DNA of 64,000 nucleotides. Origin: Selaginella tamariscina. Taxonomy: Eukaryota; Streptophyta; Lycopodiopsida; Selaginellales; Selaginellaceae. Location of the stretch: positions 186,001-250,000 of the forward strand of contig PUQB01000103.1 of assembly GCA_003024785.1 (NCBI GenBank), given 5' to 3'. A program made the translations under genes and the position numbers. A model generated the notes under the pieces. That model had not been told where the DNA came from and did not search any database. It saw nothing but the letters and a program-made list of their open reading frames with translations. Below are positions 10,490-21,602 of this stretch, piece by piece (within the stretch, counting starts at the first letter, position 1; each line of letters opens with the position of its first letter).

Positions 10490-12646
10490 GTTCAATATTC
10501 TTGAAAGTGAGATATTCAATGGTTAAATTAATTCAAGAAGATGGTCTTCCTTCTTGATAATCGTGATACAATGTTCTTAACGAATCATCCAATATTCGGT
10601 ATGAAAATATGAAATTTCATATCACCTCATCCATTGAGATATTCATACCTTCTAAACTTTGGAAGTATTTGTGACACTCTTTTAAGATTGATTATAAATA
10701 ACTTGTTAAAGTATGGTATGATATCTCTTGAATATTAAGTTTGGAGCGCTCAATATCGAGACTTGGTTATGATCACATGAGGTGGACATAATCATAAAAT
10801 ATAAAGACTCAAGCAGACCTGAATTTGACACTTTGCTAAGGCAGTACCTTAGTGTTATAACTTGAAACATATTTTCGAGTTAGTTGAGAAATGAGACGTT
10901 TCTCAATACAATGCTTAAAGAGCAATGTGGTACTTTGTGGATTGTTGAGTGTTTAAATGGATAATGTATCCTAGTTTGATGTATTGAACTAGATATCTTA
11001 TTCATGTTTGGGGAGAGTTACTGAATTATGAAATATAATTGAAACATGAAGTTATGTGGCACTTCAATGTCATGATAACATTAGTGTGGAAAATAATATC
11101 TTACTAAATCAGTCAGACACATGGTTTGTGTGTCTGACTGATTTAGTAATTCATTAATTCCTCTTAGTCTCTAAACAGTTTCTCGGAATACTGAAGTACC
11201 ATTATATTTCCATCTCAAAAATTAAAATTCAGTTCATATAAATTAAAACCATGTTCATATTATAGTTGTGGCATTTTAATAAATTAATACAATTAGAAGG
11301 TTATATCCACTAATTTAACAACTAGTTACTAAATCTGAGATTTGAACATTAATATGATTATTGCTTGTCAAAAAACACTAATTATTCAAATTAGTGGAAA
11401 TGCTATACTTCAGTATAGTGTTAGAGGAACATTTACATAATTAGTTTGAAAGTTGAAAATAAATATAATGTTATGAAGGCGTGTAGAATTATGAGTCTAG
11501 AGAAACTCTTATTGTGGAAACTAAGTTTTAAAATTTGGTATTTGAACTTAGTGAGATAAAGAGTTACGAATTATTAAATGGCATCTAGTATGATGTGTTC
11601 TTTAAGGAATGAGTACAATGAGAGTGTCAATTAAGACACATGCTATCTAAAGATTGCCGATTGAGGCACTAGAGATGGGTTGAATTTCCTAGTTTTCATA
11701 TTGATTTGTAAGAAATGTATGTTAGCTTATCTGGTCCCTAAATTGGTCGATGTTATGAAAAAGTACAAAGTTGATTGTGAAAGACGCATGGTAGTGCTAT
11801 CACACTTAGTCGCGAATTTGATTGAATTTGATTCCTATTGGGAATAAATTTATATTAATAACACACCAAGTGGATGGCAATTGGCAAGTTAGTATGACCT
11901 TGTTGTATACATGTGTACAACCATGGGCCTCTGTGATCATAGATTGACATGTCTATAAAGAACAGGGTTTCGAGAATAGTACTTTAGTATTGGAAAAGAG
12001 CTTGATTCCAATAAAGTTTCGTACCTAGTTTGACGTAACTATATACTAATGGGGGATAGGTATAGTAGTAGACCCTTATGTAAAGGAGTAATGAGAAACA
12101 CTGAGGGATGCATAAATGTGAGGCTATAATACCGTAATATGTAAAAATGTGGAACAATTAGAAAATCAAAGAAAAATGAAGGCGTTTGATCAAACATTTA
12201 AGATTAATTCAAACTGCTTGTTGTGTAATATATGACAGAGGCCGTCAACAGCATTTAATATTAAAGAATAAAGCAAGTCTTTATTTCTTGTTAACCAAGG
12301 GGCCAACAACAACACTAACTAGAAGCCTTCAATAAAAATTCTAGTTAAGTAAAGAAATTAACCATTGTGTTGTGTGTGTCAGGTGATAAACTTTGTAGAC
12401 GTGCAAAAGGTCTCAAAGTGACTTCATGTTGCAAGTGGTGCCTCTAGTAGCTAAATTTACGACTTAATGAATGACGATTATGAAGTACTTGGCTTTGCGT
12501 AATGCAAGGGGGTAATGAAAATTATGTGAACTTTTGGCTGACTTTGCATAGAGTGATATGTTAGTTTTGGTTAATTTTTTCTAACATTATTTAGTCTTGG
12601 AGTTGAACGTCAATGAGGACATTGACATTTTCAAATGAGGGGAGTG
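10490..12646. other. No gene recognised; AT-rich, one perfect hairpin
   Basis: No convincing coding frame on either strand. The stretch ends in a purine-rich tract (12633-12646) before a possible LTR start. A perfect hairpin at 11101-11149 is listed separately. Confidence 0.5.
11101..11149. repeat. Perfect 21-bp hairpin
   Basis: The arms ttactaaatcagtcagacaca (11101-11121) and its exact reverse complement (11129-11149) are separated by a 7-nt loop. No mismatch is seen. It may be the remnant of a MITE or a small transcribed foldback. The flanks show no extended complementarity, unlike a typical plant miRNA precursor. Confidence 0.85.
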
Positions 12647-13192
12647 TGTTATAATTTTTACTATGACTCTTCTTTACTTTGGACGTTTGATTGTTGTTAC
12701 CTACTGAACTATGTTAACATGCTTTAGATGTAATAAGAAACAGGCCCGCTTAATGCACTTGGGTATTTGATGATGGTCCAACCGGGTGTCATTAAGTATT
12801 TGTAGGAAATTTTAGGCGAAGCTAGAACTTGCCTTTTAGAAAACTCTTACTCTGGTTTTCCATGTCCCGGTTGAGTTAATGGTTAGTTCCGATGAGTTCG
12901 ACATGTCGGATATGTTTAGAAATAGCCCTAGGTTTGATAAGTTAGGGTTTAGGGGTCGATGGATCATTAATTAACTCACTGAGTATATTTCCTCTGAGAA
13001 TGAGATTCCGTGCTAGCCCCACTTATGTAAACAAGAAAACAGGGAGGGGGCCTCTGTCACGTATATTAAATAGTACATGTAGGAGAGCTCTTGGGTTCAT
13101 GACTAAGTTCGTTGCTCTTCTGTCGGTGTAAGCTTTAGCTTGTGTTGTTAAGGTACAACCCTATGTTGTGCCACCCTAACTTCCATATAACA
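12647..13192 (+). repeat. LTR-like sequence, family D
   Basis: Starts tgttataa after a purine-rich tract (aaatgaggggagtg). It contains a TATA-like tatattaaata near 13059 and could end at catataaca (13192), giving a TG...CA unit of about 546 bp. The first 350 bp recur, diverged, at 56515-56870, so it is a dispersed repeat. The right end is uncertain. Confidence 0.5.
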
Positions 13193-14234
13193 GGGGCATG
13201 CCCCACCTTCAGGGTAGTTCACCCTTAACATTGGCGAATCCATGCCTATAAGGTCTTATCAAAATGCATGTTCCAAGAGGCAGAGGTTAAGGCTTGTTTC
13301 CAGCCTCCTTCTTTACATCAAGCTTGGTGTAGCACTCATGGCCAAGTAAGGCACATCCATGTCCTTGTCCAATTGTGGGCGTGGGATCTTGTTTAACATG
13401 TTCACATTACCCAGTTTTTGAGGGTTCACTAAGGGGTTCTAGAGTTCGCATTTAGAAGCCACATTTGTGGCACTTGGTGCAACTCTTGAATCTATGGGCT
13501 ATGGCATGATAGCCGAAAGGCTATGTCACATGAAGATGTGACACTGGGATGGACGTAACATGATACAATGCCCGGGGCACGCCCTTTGGGGTTGTGTCAT
13601 GGGTTTGTCACCAAAGGTTGGATACTTTAGCAAACAAGCATGCTTGTGCTCACACTAGCCTTGGGCATTCGTTAAAGGGAGATTAGGTCTTGTAACTAGG
13701 TGTGCTTTGGCACACTTGGCTAGGGGAGTGTTCTCCTTGGAATCCAAGGGTTGAACAACCTAGAAACTGGTTTAGAGAGAGACATACATCCTACACTCAC
13801 AGATCCTTCCTATTTTATTAAAACTTATATATGCCAAATTGTGTGCATACTATACTTGTGCTAGCATGTGTGTGAGAGACAGAGAGAGTGAGAATATGTA
13901 CCATGCTATCATTAATAACTCAACACACCATGCTAGATCTAGATGTCCCAGAAGTATTGAGGAATGGACTATATCTTTGGATAATGTGATCACTATTCTG
14001 TAATCATTGGGATTTTCTGATTGGTTTTACGATCCCTTTGCTCACCTCTATGTGACCTACTACTCTTTGAGATACCTAGCCTACTGTCCGTTGCTGTTGT
14101 TCCATCCTAGTTTCCCGTGAATATGATTGTTGACGATCCAAGTCAAAATCATTTGAGATTTGTGGTTGTCGACTTGATAGTCCAATGTATTCCGTGTCTC
14201 TTAGATGATTTCAAAGTAAAACAAGTGCATCTAG

Positions 14235-14289
<55 letters not shown>

Positions 14290-14299
14290 TGTGTGTATA

Positions 14300-14354
<55 letters not shown>

Positions 14355-14456
14355 AGAGAGATATATGTTGTGTTTTATACATTTAGACACACAAACATAT
14401 AATATGATTGAGTGCTAAGCGTTAACATACGTCTTGTTTATGTACGATATATCTAT

Positions 14457-14488
<32 letters not shown>

Positions 14489-14559
14489 AGTGAGTGTTGA
14501 GAGATGTAACCTACAAATACCAGCCTTTAAACATGTGCATACAAAAGTTTACACACAAA
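13193..14559. other. No gene recognised; microsatellites
   Basis: No supported gene. It holds a (TG)n run followed by a (GA)n run at about 14252-14355, and further TA/TG runs at 14458-14490. A short segment near 13690-13730 (ggtgtgctttggcacacttgg) recurs at about 55010-55040, so part of this is dispersed repeat. Confidence 0.6.
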
Positions 14560-15400
14560 CCATAATGCACCTTGATGCAGTTGAAAGAACTACTTCCTCA
14601 TTTGAATCAGTCAACTCATCATCAGGGACCTGAAATGGATATTCCCCTTTGTCCCACACTGCTTGACTGCTAGATGACCAATCCATGCAAGCTAAATGGT
14701 CTTGAGTTGCATCTGGGTCTTGAGGAGTATCGTGAAAGTCTCTACAACTATATAATGCTTATTCTTAACATTGGCTCCCTTATCCAAACTCCCATTCATA
14801 ATCTTGCCATTATAGAAAACAAACACGAGCTTCTCAACTCAATCTATTGTGAGCATGTTCCAAGCAATAGAACAAATGAACTTAAAACTATTGAAGTTCC
14901 TCTTTACAGTTGAATTAGAATTGACTTGTGCCAACAGACAAAATGCCATAAACTGCAACTTTCGATAGTGAACCCCATAGGCACTCTAGAAAGACAAGGC
15001 ATTTACATCTTTATTGTCAATTGCATCCTGGAGATAAAGTTTTTTGTCAAGATTGCTCCAACCTCTTGTTTTGCTCTTGAAGTGCTTGTATTCAATCACA
15101 ACCTGGTTATAATCTTTGGGTAAAGGATAAAACCTCCTAGCGTCATTGTGAAAGCCGACATCTAACTGCTAGTTGTTTGGCCCATCAAAAGAAAACTGTG
15201 CACTTGTCATGCTCCAAAATGCAGGGTTCAATGCGCAAGCGGCACTTGCAATATAATATAAGAATGAATTCTAACATTGCATTGTGTGAATGAGAATAAT
15301 ATGACTTGTACTCACTATATACCGGAGAGTAAAACTTGTCTCTCTTTTGTTTTACCAAGTCAATAAGTTGAGAATGCTTAGCATTGATGAAAAGATTCAT
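14560..15400 (-). pseudogene. Unidentified minus-strand coding trace
   Basis: The minus strand gives runs of protein-like sequence in more than one frame. Examples are LPKDYNQVVIEYKHFKSK and GWSNLDKKLYLQDAID near 14980-15130, HDTPQDPDATQDHLACMDW near 14650-14720, and LVKQKRDKFYSPVYSEY near 15300-15365. Interruptions separate them, so this is a decayed coding region, probably from a transposable element beside the hAT fossil to the right. I do not recognise the family. Confidence that it was once coding is moderate. Confidence 0.4.
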
Positions 15401-15699
15401 TTTATCAGCTTCAAATGTAAGCCAATGTATAATCTTCCACTAGTATTGCCAGACTTGACCTAAGGTGGGTGCATTTGAATCAAAACATTTTTCATAACAT
15501 GTTCAAATAAAAAAAGATGCATGTAAGCATATTAAAGGTCCGTTTATGTGTCCCATGTTGTTCTATAGTTATAGATGTGCGTCTATTATAATAATCTCTT
15601 ACTTTAACGAGGTTTGAAATTTCATTCCAGAAGAGTGGATCGTCTATAATACTTTTTGCTAGATGTCCTCTTTAATTTGCATTGACTTGAACAAAATAA

Positions 15700-17300
15700 A
15701 TAAATTATAAGAGGATTTATATAATTTAGGAGATGAGTTCATAGTATGGACTATGGATAAAATGCGAGACAAGAGGATGGCTAGGTGTATATAGTTTTGC
15801 TATACATGAATTGTGTATAGTCTTAGTTGCATCAGAAGAACACGTCACTTTCCATGCAGCAAACTCTTGGCAATTTAAAGTATCAATAACAACGTCTTTG
15901 CACTCTATCAATCTAAGTAACATGACATAAATATAATCAAACCGGGTATCACTAGGCTTCTTTAGCTCCTTTCTCCCCATACAGGTCCATCTAAATTCTC
16001 CATCTAAACCACTAGTTTAGCATGTTCACACGGTTTTCTCACCCATCTAAGTTTATCCATGCCTTCAACACTAGATTGAATGCATGACACTGACAATGTA
16101 AGTTCCATATATTGTACTACTGATAGTTTGCCACTAATAGTCTCCCTGTTTTGTTGTGTTACCAGTGTTATCCATGGTAATCCCAAATGTCTTTTCTGGA
16201 CCAATCTCGTTAATAACATGTGAGATAGCATCCACTAACTCTTCACATGTTCAATGTTCAATTGTTAGTATGGTTGTCTAACAGATATAATAGTTAAAAG
16301 CATAAAAACACCATGTATAGCCATTGCATCTAGTGCATTCATCTTTCTTCACATCCCATTACTTTTGACATATTATATATTTAGATTCGTTGTATGTAAT
16401 GAATTGCACAACACAATCAAATATATATGTTTGTGAGACAATGATAGTATGGTTTGACCTGTATGTCGCTTTGGAAGGTGAATTGCTTTATAAAACACCT
16501 TCCACGTTTGTCTAAAAGAGATCGTTATGTTCACAATGCATCTCCTATTAACATCCATCCAACCATTTGCTATTATACAAAAAGGCAAGTCTTGTCTTTA
16601 ACTCCACAACTTGTTCATTTGTCCCATGGTATTGTTATATTTCTGGATACAAAAATATAGCTTGGTTATATTACATCTAATATAGTAAACAACATTAATG
16701 TCTTACTTACATCATCAAGTAATTCCTTACATAATTGCTTGTAAGATGGCACCACAAATCCATTTATTAGTTTCATGTACGATTCAATAAAAGCTGGATG
16801 TCGAAGCACTACTAAGGGGATACCTCGATAAACAAAAGTAAAAAAAAAAACATTATAAACAAGGTTCTCGAATATACAGGTAAGTTAATTAATATCATTG
16901 AATTATTATTCACTAGTCAAATAAGTTGCCTTTACAATAGCATACTAGGCATCTCTTAATTGTCTCTCTATGCATGGCCTCTTCAAACGAGATTCCTCGT
17001 ATCTAAGTTGATCAAGTCAAAAACATTCTCTCTGGGGTAATCCGCTTCTAGAGTCAAAATCATAAATGTAACTATGGTTCATCAACATTGGATTACATGG
17101 TGTCCGCTTGGCACCAGTGCCTTCATGGTTCACAACTATAGAAGGAGATGGTGTGCTTGTTGATGCAAAGACAGAGCCTTGTTGTGAATAACCACTCCCA
17201 CGTCTCAATTCTTCTAGTTTAGGAGTTGACACTCTAGCAAGAAGTTTCATAACCCCTAGAATCGTCTCCAATCGTACCATCATCATCTTCACATTGTACA
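15700..17300 (-). mobile_element. hAT-type (DUF659) DNA transposon fossil
   Basis: Reading the minus strand from right to left gives matches to the DUF659 hAT transposase. HPAFIESYMKLINGFVVPSY with LCKELLDD and a GTAAGT donor lies near 16700-16820. EELVDAISHVINEIGPEK plus FGITMDNTGNTTK lies near 16150-16240, equivalent to the family's iGeekvvqvvTDNA block. CHAFNLVLKAWINLDG near 16040-16090 is the family's C-aHclNL block. KPSDTRFDYIYVMLLRLIECK near 15880-15970 is the TRF block. A Ser/Thr-rich stretch lies at 17017-17301. Several frames are used and stops intervene, so the gene is dead. No TIRs were found by eye. Confidence 0.75.
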
Positions 17301-18365
17301 TCCTCTGAATCTAGGCTTCCCACTGTATCGATACTTCGTCTTTCCAATGCTACAATCTCTTGAGACCTAAGTATATCCCATACATTGCAAATTTGCCTAT
17401 CTAATTCTGGTGTCTTGGCTTTACAAATATCTCATGTTTTGTTCTTCACTATAGAAATTGCACTTCTATCTAACTTTATTGTCCAAACCCTTTTCACCTT
17501 TTCTTAATGGAGGTGTGCCTTCCTTAGAACTAGGAGCATCTAAAATCCCACTTTACAGCATATTGTCAATGCATACCTAATCTCCCTTTGAGATCCAAAT
17601 GGCAGCTGATCCATTGGTTGCCTCATACCTGTTACAAGCCACCGCCGGCTAAACTCTCACCGACATGAAAGAGTACGAAAGACAAGTTGTACAAAGAGTG
17701 CAACGTGGCAAAATCTAAGTCAATGACTTAAATTGTTAATGTATAAATGTTTATCAAAATTAATGAATCATTAAAATGATAGATAATTTTCATTAAAAAG
17801 TACTAAAGTGGTGAGCATCATAAAATAATATAATAATATACTCAAAATAGAATGGTCAAAATACTATTCTCATAGCCATAAGGTTGTATCCTATATATCA
17901 CATCACTAGGTGCACATTTTACACATCAAGTACATTTTTAATAAATAATAAAAAAGTTTACTTAATGCTTAAATAAAGTTCAAATGTGTTGTTAGTTACT
18001 AATTAATTCATTTTCATGTCCATGCAATGCATGCATCGTGTTGAGGGTTGAGGTAACATTATAAAATATGTTTAAATTTAATTACTAAATACATATTGAA
18101 AAGACTTAGAGAGTCTTAGACTCTTACTTATTTAATTGTATTTTTACATATTTATATTTTATTAAAATATATTAATGAATGTAAAATTTATTATTAAAAG
18201 CTGTTTATTTATGATATATCATATATCATATAATAGTGTAAATTATTTATCATCAAATAAATAGTATATCAATAACATTAGTTAATAATAGTATATCAAT
18301 AATATTACTTTAGTGCTTAGTATCAAATATTCTGTATATTATTAAATACTAAATAGTATATTATA
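17301..18365. other. No gene recognised; possible hAT N-terminal remains, then AT-rich DNA
   Basis: At 17301-17660 short minus-strand coding-like pieces continue from the hAT fossil but no BED zinc finger could be made out. From 17700 onward the sequence is very AT-rich without frames. Confidence 0.45.
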
Positions 18366-19275
18366 TTAATAATGTTGAGGTGATTCTTGTAATGTTTGTA
18401 ATGTTTTTTTTTTTTTTTTTTTTTGTAATGCTATATTTTTTTAAGTAATGCAAAAATCAACTAAATAGATATATATATTATTTTTATATGTACAAAATTA
18501 AATGCTAGGGTGTATCGTGTACATGTCAGTTTTTCTTCTACCGACAAAAAGGATGGATTCGTTGTTCAAAAATTTCAGTTCTTGATTATGAACCCTCTTA
18601 ATTAGGGGTCAATTATAAAGATTAGTGAAATGTTGAGGATGAGTGTTTGGTTTTTATAATGTTTTTTTTTTTTTAAATAGTTATTGATCGTGGGCCCCTT
18701 TAATAATGGGTGTAGTGTAAAGGCATTTAGTTTGTGAATTCAAGGGTTCATATTTTTTGTGAATTTGAAATTATTTTTTTTTAATAAATGTGTACTTACA
18801 TTTATTTTTATGCTTCCCATGTATGAAAGATTGCATTCCAGACTTTTGACTTCTAGAAAACTTAAAATGCATGTAAATCTTAAATCTTTACGTTTTTTAA
18901 ATCAATTTTATTTTTTTTAAAAATCCGCATGCAACTAGCGACACTTGTTCGGTAATCATTCCACCCCACTAGAATATTCGAGAATATTCTAAGATTGACA
19001 TGTTATATTTTGCATAGTGTAGAAATTGCCGCACTATGTCTATAAGTATCTCTGTGCAAAGTGAGTTTGCCGGGCAAGGGCCAGTTATGGAGAATGAGAT
19101 AGATAAGAGTGCTATGGTTAGTTTGAAAACTATTTATAAATTTTATAAGGATTCTTACTTTTCTAGATTGCATTGCAATGGATGATATAATTAAAACGTC
19201 AAAGAACTAAACAGGATGAAGGCTCCAAATGTGGATGAGCTGAAAGCAGAGATTGTCAAGTTTCTATAGATTGCC

Positions 19276-19461
19276 ATGGAACATGTTGAAGAAGCTAGAG
19301 CATACAACATCATGAAGGAGAATTTAGAAATTCAACGTCTTTCTGATGAACTAGACACAACCAAGAAGCACATTGATGACTTACAATTAAAGCTCTTGGC
19401 GAAGAAGTGCAAGATTCAGAGTCTAAAGAATAGGATTTTTAATCTCAAATTGCTTTTATAA
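19276..19461 (+). CDS. Short coiled-coil ORF (61 aa), possible gene fragment
   Basis: Begins MEHVEEARAYNIMKENLE and keeps a heptad-like pattern (IQRLSDELDTTKKHIDDLQL, then LLAKKCKIQSLKNRIFNLKL) to its stop. The whole product would be one charged coiled coil. It sits between repeat copies in an AT-rich stretch. It may be a fragment of a larger gene carried here by a transposon. No family can be named. Confidence 0.25.
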   Translation: MEHVEEARAYNIMKENLEIQRLSDELDTTKKHIDDLQLKLLAKKCKIQSLKNRIFNLKLLL

Positions 19462-20464
19462 TATGAGATTGCTATAGATCAATGAGTATAAATATTATAG
19501 GTTTGGAACAATTTCTCCACATCTGTGTGTGAAGAACTATGCTTCTTGTTCTTCTTGCACAAAACTTTCATTTTATACTCTTTAATAAAGGAAGATTGTT
19601 GATGAATCATGAGTGTGTTTGAAACATATAAGTTGTAATGTTTAGGGTAAACTCATTGCCACGGCCCACATGCAAAACATATAATTCAGCATATCTATAT
19701 CCACTATTGTATAATTTGCATATTTAAAGATGTGTGTGTGCCATTGTGTTGTAACAAAGTATATAACACATCATTAGTATATAAAGATTGTTTGCTTGAA
19801 TATATTTTGCTTGAACTCACACATGCGGGTAATATATATTTTTGAAGCATATATTTCTGCACACCATACCAAATAAGTCGTTTCATTGTTAAAAGTTTTT
19901 AGTTCTTTATTACAAGCCCCCTTCGTTAAGGGCCAATTATAAAGATTAGTGAAATGTTGAGGATGGGTGTTTAATTATTGTAATGTATGTACAATTTTTT
20001 ATTATTTTTTAGTAATGCATTTATATTTTTTAGTAATGCAAAATATATATCTATATTATTTTTATACTTCCTCAGTAATAAATGTTTGGTGCCTGCTTAA
20101 TAACTAATAAGAAAAATGATTATGTGGTGTGCCACTCTCACCAAGAAGCCAAAATAGATATATATATTATTTTTATACTTCCTTAGAAATAAATGTTTGG
20201 TGCCTTGCCTAATAAGATTTTTTATTACTTATGTAGTGTGCCACCACTGCCAAGAAGCCTTTAATTAAGTAAGCCGAGTCGTGTACGTGTCTTTTTTTTT
20301 CAACTGATAAATAAGATTGTTTCGTTGTTTTAAAATTTTAATTTTGATCACAAGCCCTTTAGTTAGGGGCCAATACTAAAGACTAGTGAAATGTTGAGGG
20401 ATGGGTATTTGATTCTTGTAATGTTTTTAAATTTTTTTTATATATTATTTTATACTTCTTCAGA

Positions 20465-20755
20465 AATAAATGCTTGGTGCCTACTTAATAATTAATAAGA
20501 AAAAAGAATAAGCTTTCTTATTACTTATGTGGTGTGCCACCCTATATATTATTTTTATACTTCCTTTAAAATAAATGCTTGGTGCCTACCTAATAACTAA
20601 TAAGAAAAAAGAATAAGCTTTCTTATTACTTATGTGGTGTGCCACCCTATATATTATTTTTATACTTCCTTGAAAATAAATGCTTGGTGCCTACCTAATA
20701 ACTAATAAGAAAAAAGAATAAGCTTTCTTATTACTTATGTGGTGTGTCACCCCCA
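20465..20755. repeat. 105-bp tandem repeat, almost three units
   Basis: Units start at 20465, 20570 and 20675 with aataaatgcttggtgcc and include agaataagctttcttatt and tgtggtgtgccaccc. The first two are complete at 105 bp; the third breaks off after about 80 bp. Near identity between units indicates a recent local duplication within the older repeat cluster. Confidence 0.85.
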
Positions 20756-21400
20756 CCAAAAAGCCTTTGATTAAGCAAGACGAGCCAAGGTGTATTGTAT
20801 ACATGTCATTTTTTTTTTCAACTAAGAAATAGGATTGTTTAGTTGTTTTAAAATTTTAGTTCTTGATCACTTGGTGCCTACCTAATAACTAATAAGCAAA
20901 AAAAATAAACTTTTTTATTACTTATGTGATGTGCCACCCGCCTCTAAGCAAATTAAGCAAAGACGAGCTGAGGTGTACCATGTACATGTCATTTTTTTTT
21001 CAGTTGAGAAATAAAATCATTTTGTTATTTTAAAATTTGAATTCTGATCGATTGTAAAGACTAGGGAAATGTTGAGGGATGGGTGTTCAGGTAAGTACAA
21101 GTTCCAATTTAATTATGTATTTGATATAATATGCTTTATATTATTGTGTTGTTAATTTATGTACAATTTTGTTTATCTTTCCAAAACTATTTTGTTTATT
21201 TTTAATTTGTGTTTTAAAAAAAGTTGGAGGCAATGCTTTAAACATAATGATTTATTAAAAGATAATTTTATAATCTTCAAAGCTTTATCACCAATCAATA
21301 GATATGCATATTTAAAGTCTGAATACGATATTTGATATATGCCAATATGAACAATGCCATACATAGTGAATACACTTTGTAATATGATATGATTATATCA

Positions 21401-21441
<41 letters not shown>

Positions 21442-21447
<6 letters not shown>

Positions 21448-21602
21448 ATCCACGTGTACGGCTGCATGTGCACATACTATTATTAGAGTAGTGGATTTTG
21501 ATAGCCGTCGGATTGGATTCAATCTGGACCACTCGCTCTTGTATATAAGTTAGGGTTTCTGAACTAATGGATATACACATTTCTATATTCCGAGCTCTCA
21601 CA
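21442..21602 (+). repeat. 5' LTR of E4 (161 bp)
   Basis: Matches the 3' LTR at 26153-26313 with only one or two differences by eye. It ends gagctctcaca and is followed directly by a priming site. A long (TA)n microsatellite (21404-21441) abuts it, and (TA)n continues after the 3' LTR, so the element inserted into a TA-rich tract and target duplication cannot be defined. The sequence tgtatataagttaggg near 21540-21555 is the likely TATA region. Confidence 0.95.

Larger units (their letters stand above)
18366..21090. repeat. Cluster of degenerate dispersed repeats
   Basis: A unit containing tagtgaaatgttgaggatg, preceded by variants of aattataaagat and by ttgttttaaaattttagttctt, occurs at about 18560-18660, 19880-19970, 20320-20420 and 21000-21085. 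Each copy is followed or preceded by pieces with aataaatgcttggtgcctac and tgtggtgtgccac. The copies are direct and diverged. T-runs of 18-21 nt lie at 18400-18425. No coding capacity is apparent except the coiled-coil ORF at 19276-19461. The family is not recognised. Confidence 0.65.

Noticed and set aside
11101-11149. MicroRNA precursor
   Set aside because: The stem is exactly 21 bp with no flanking pairing, while plant precursors need a longer foldback; kept only as a hairpin.
14117-14302. Plus-strand frame of 61 codons ending in Val/Cys repeats
   Set aside because: The second half is the translation of a (TG)n microsatellite and the first half resembles no protein.
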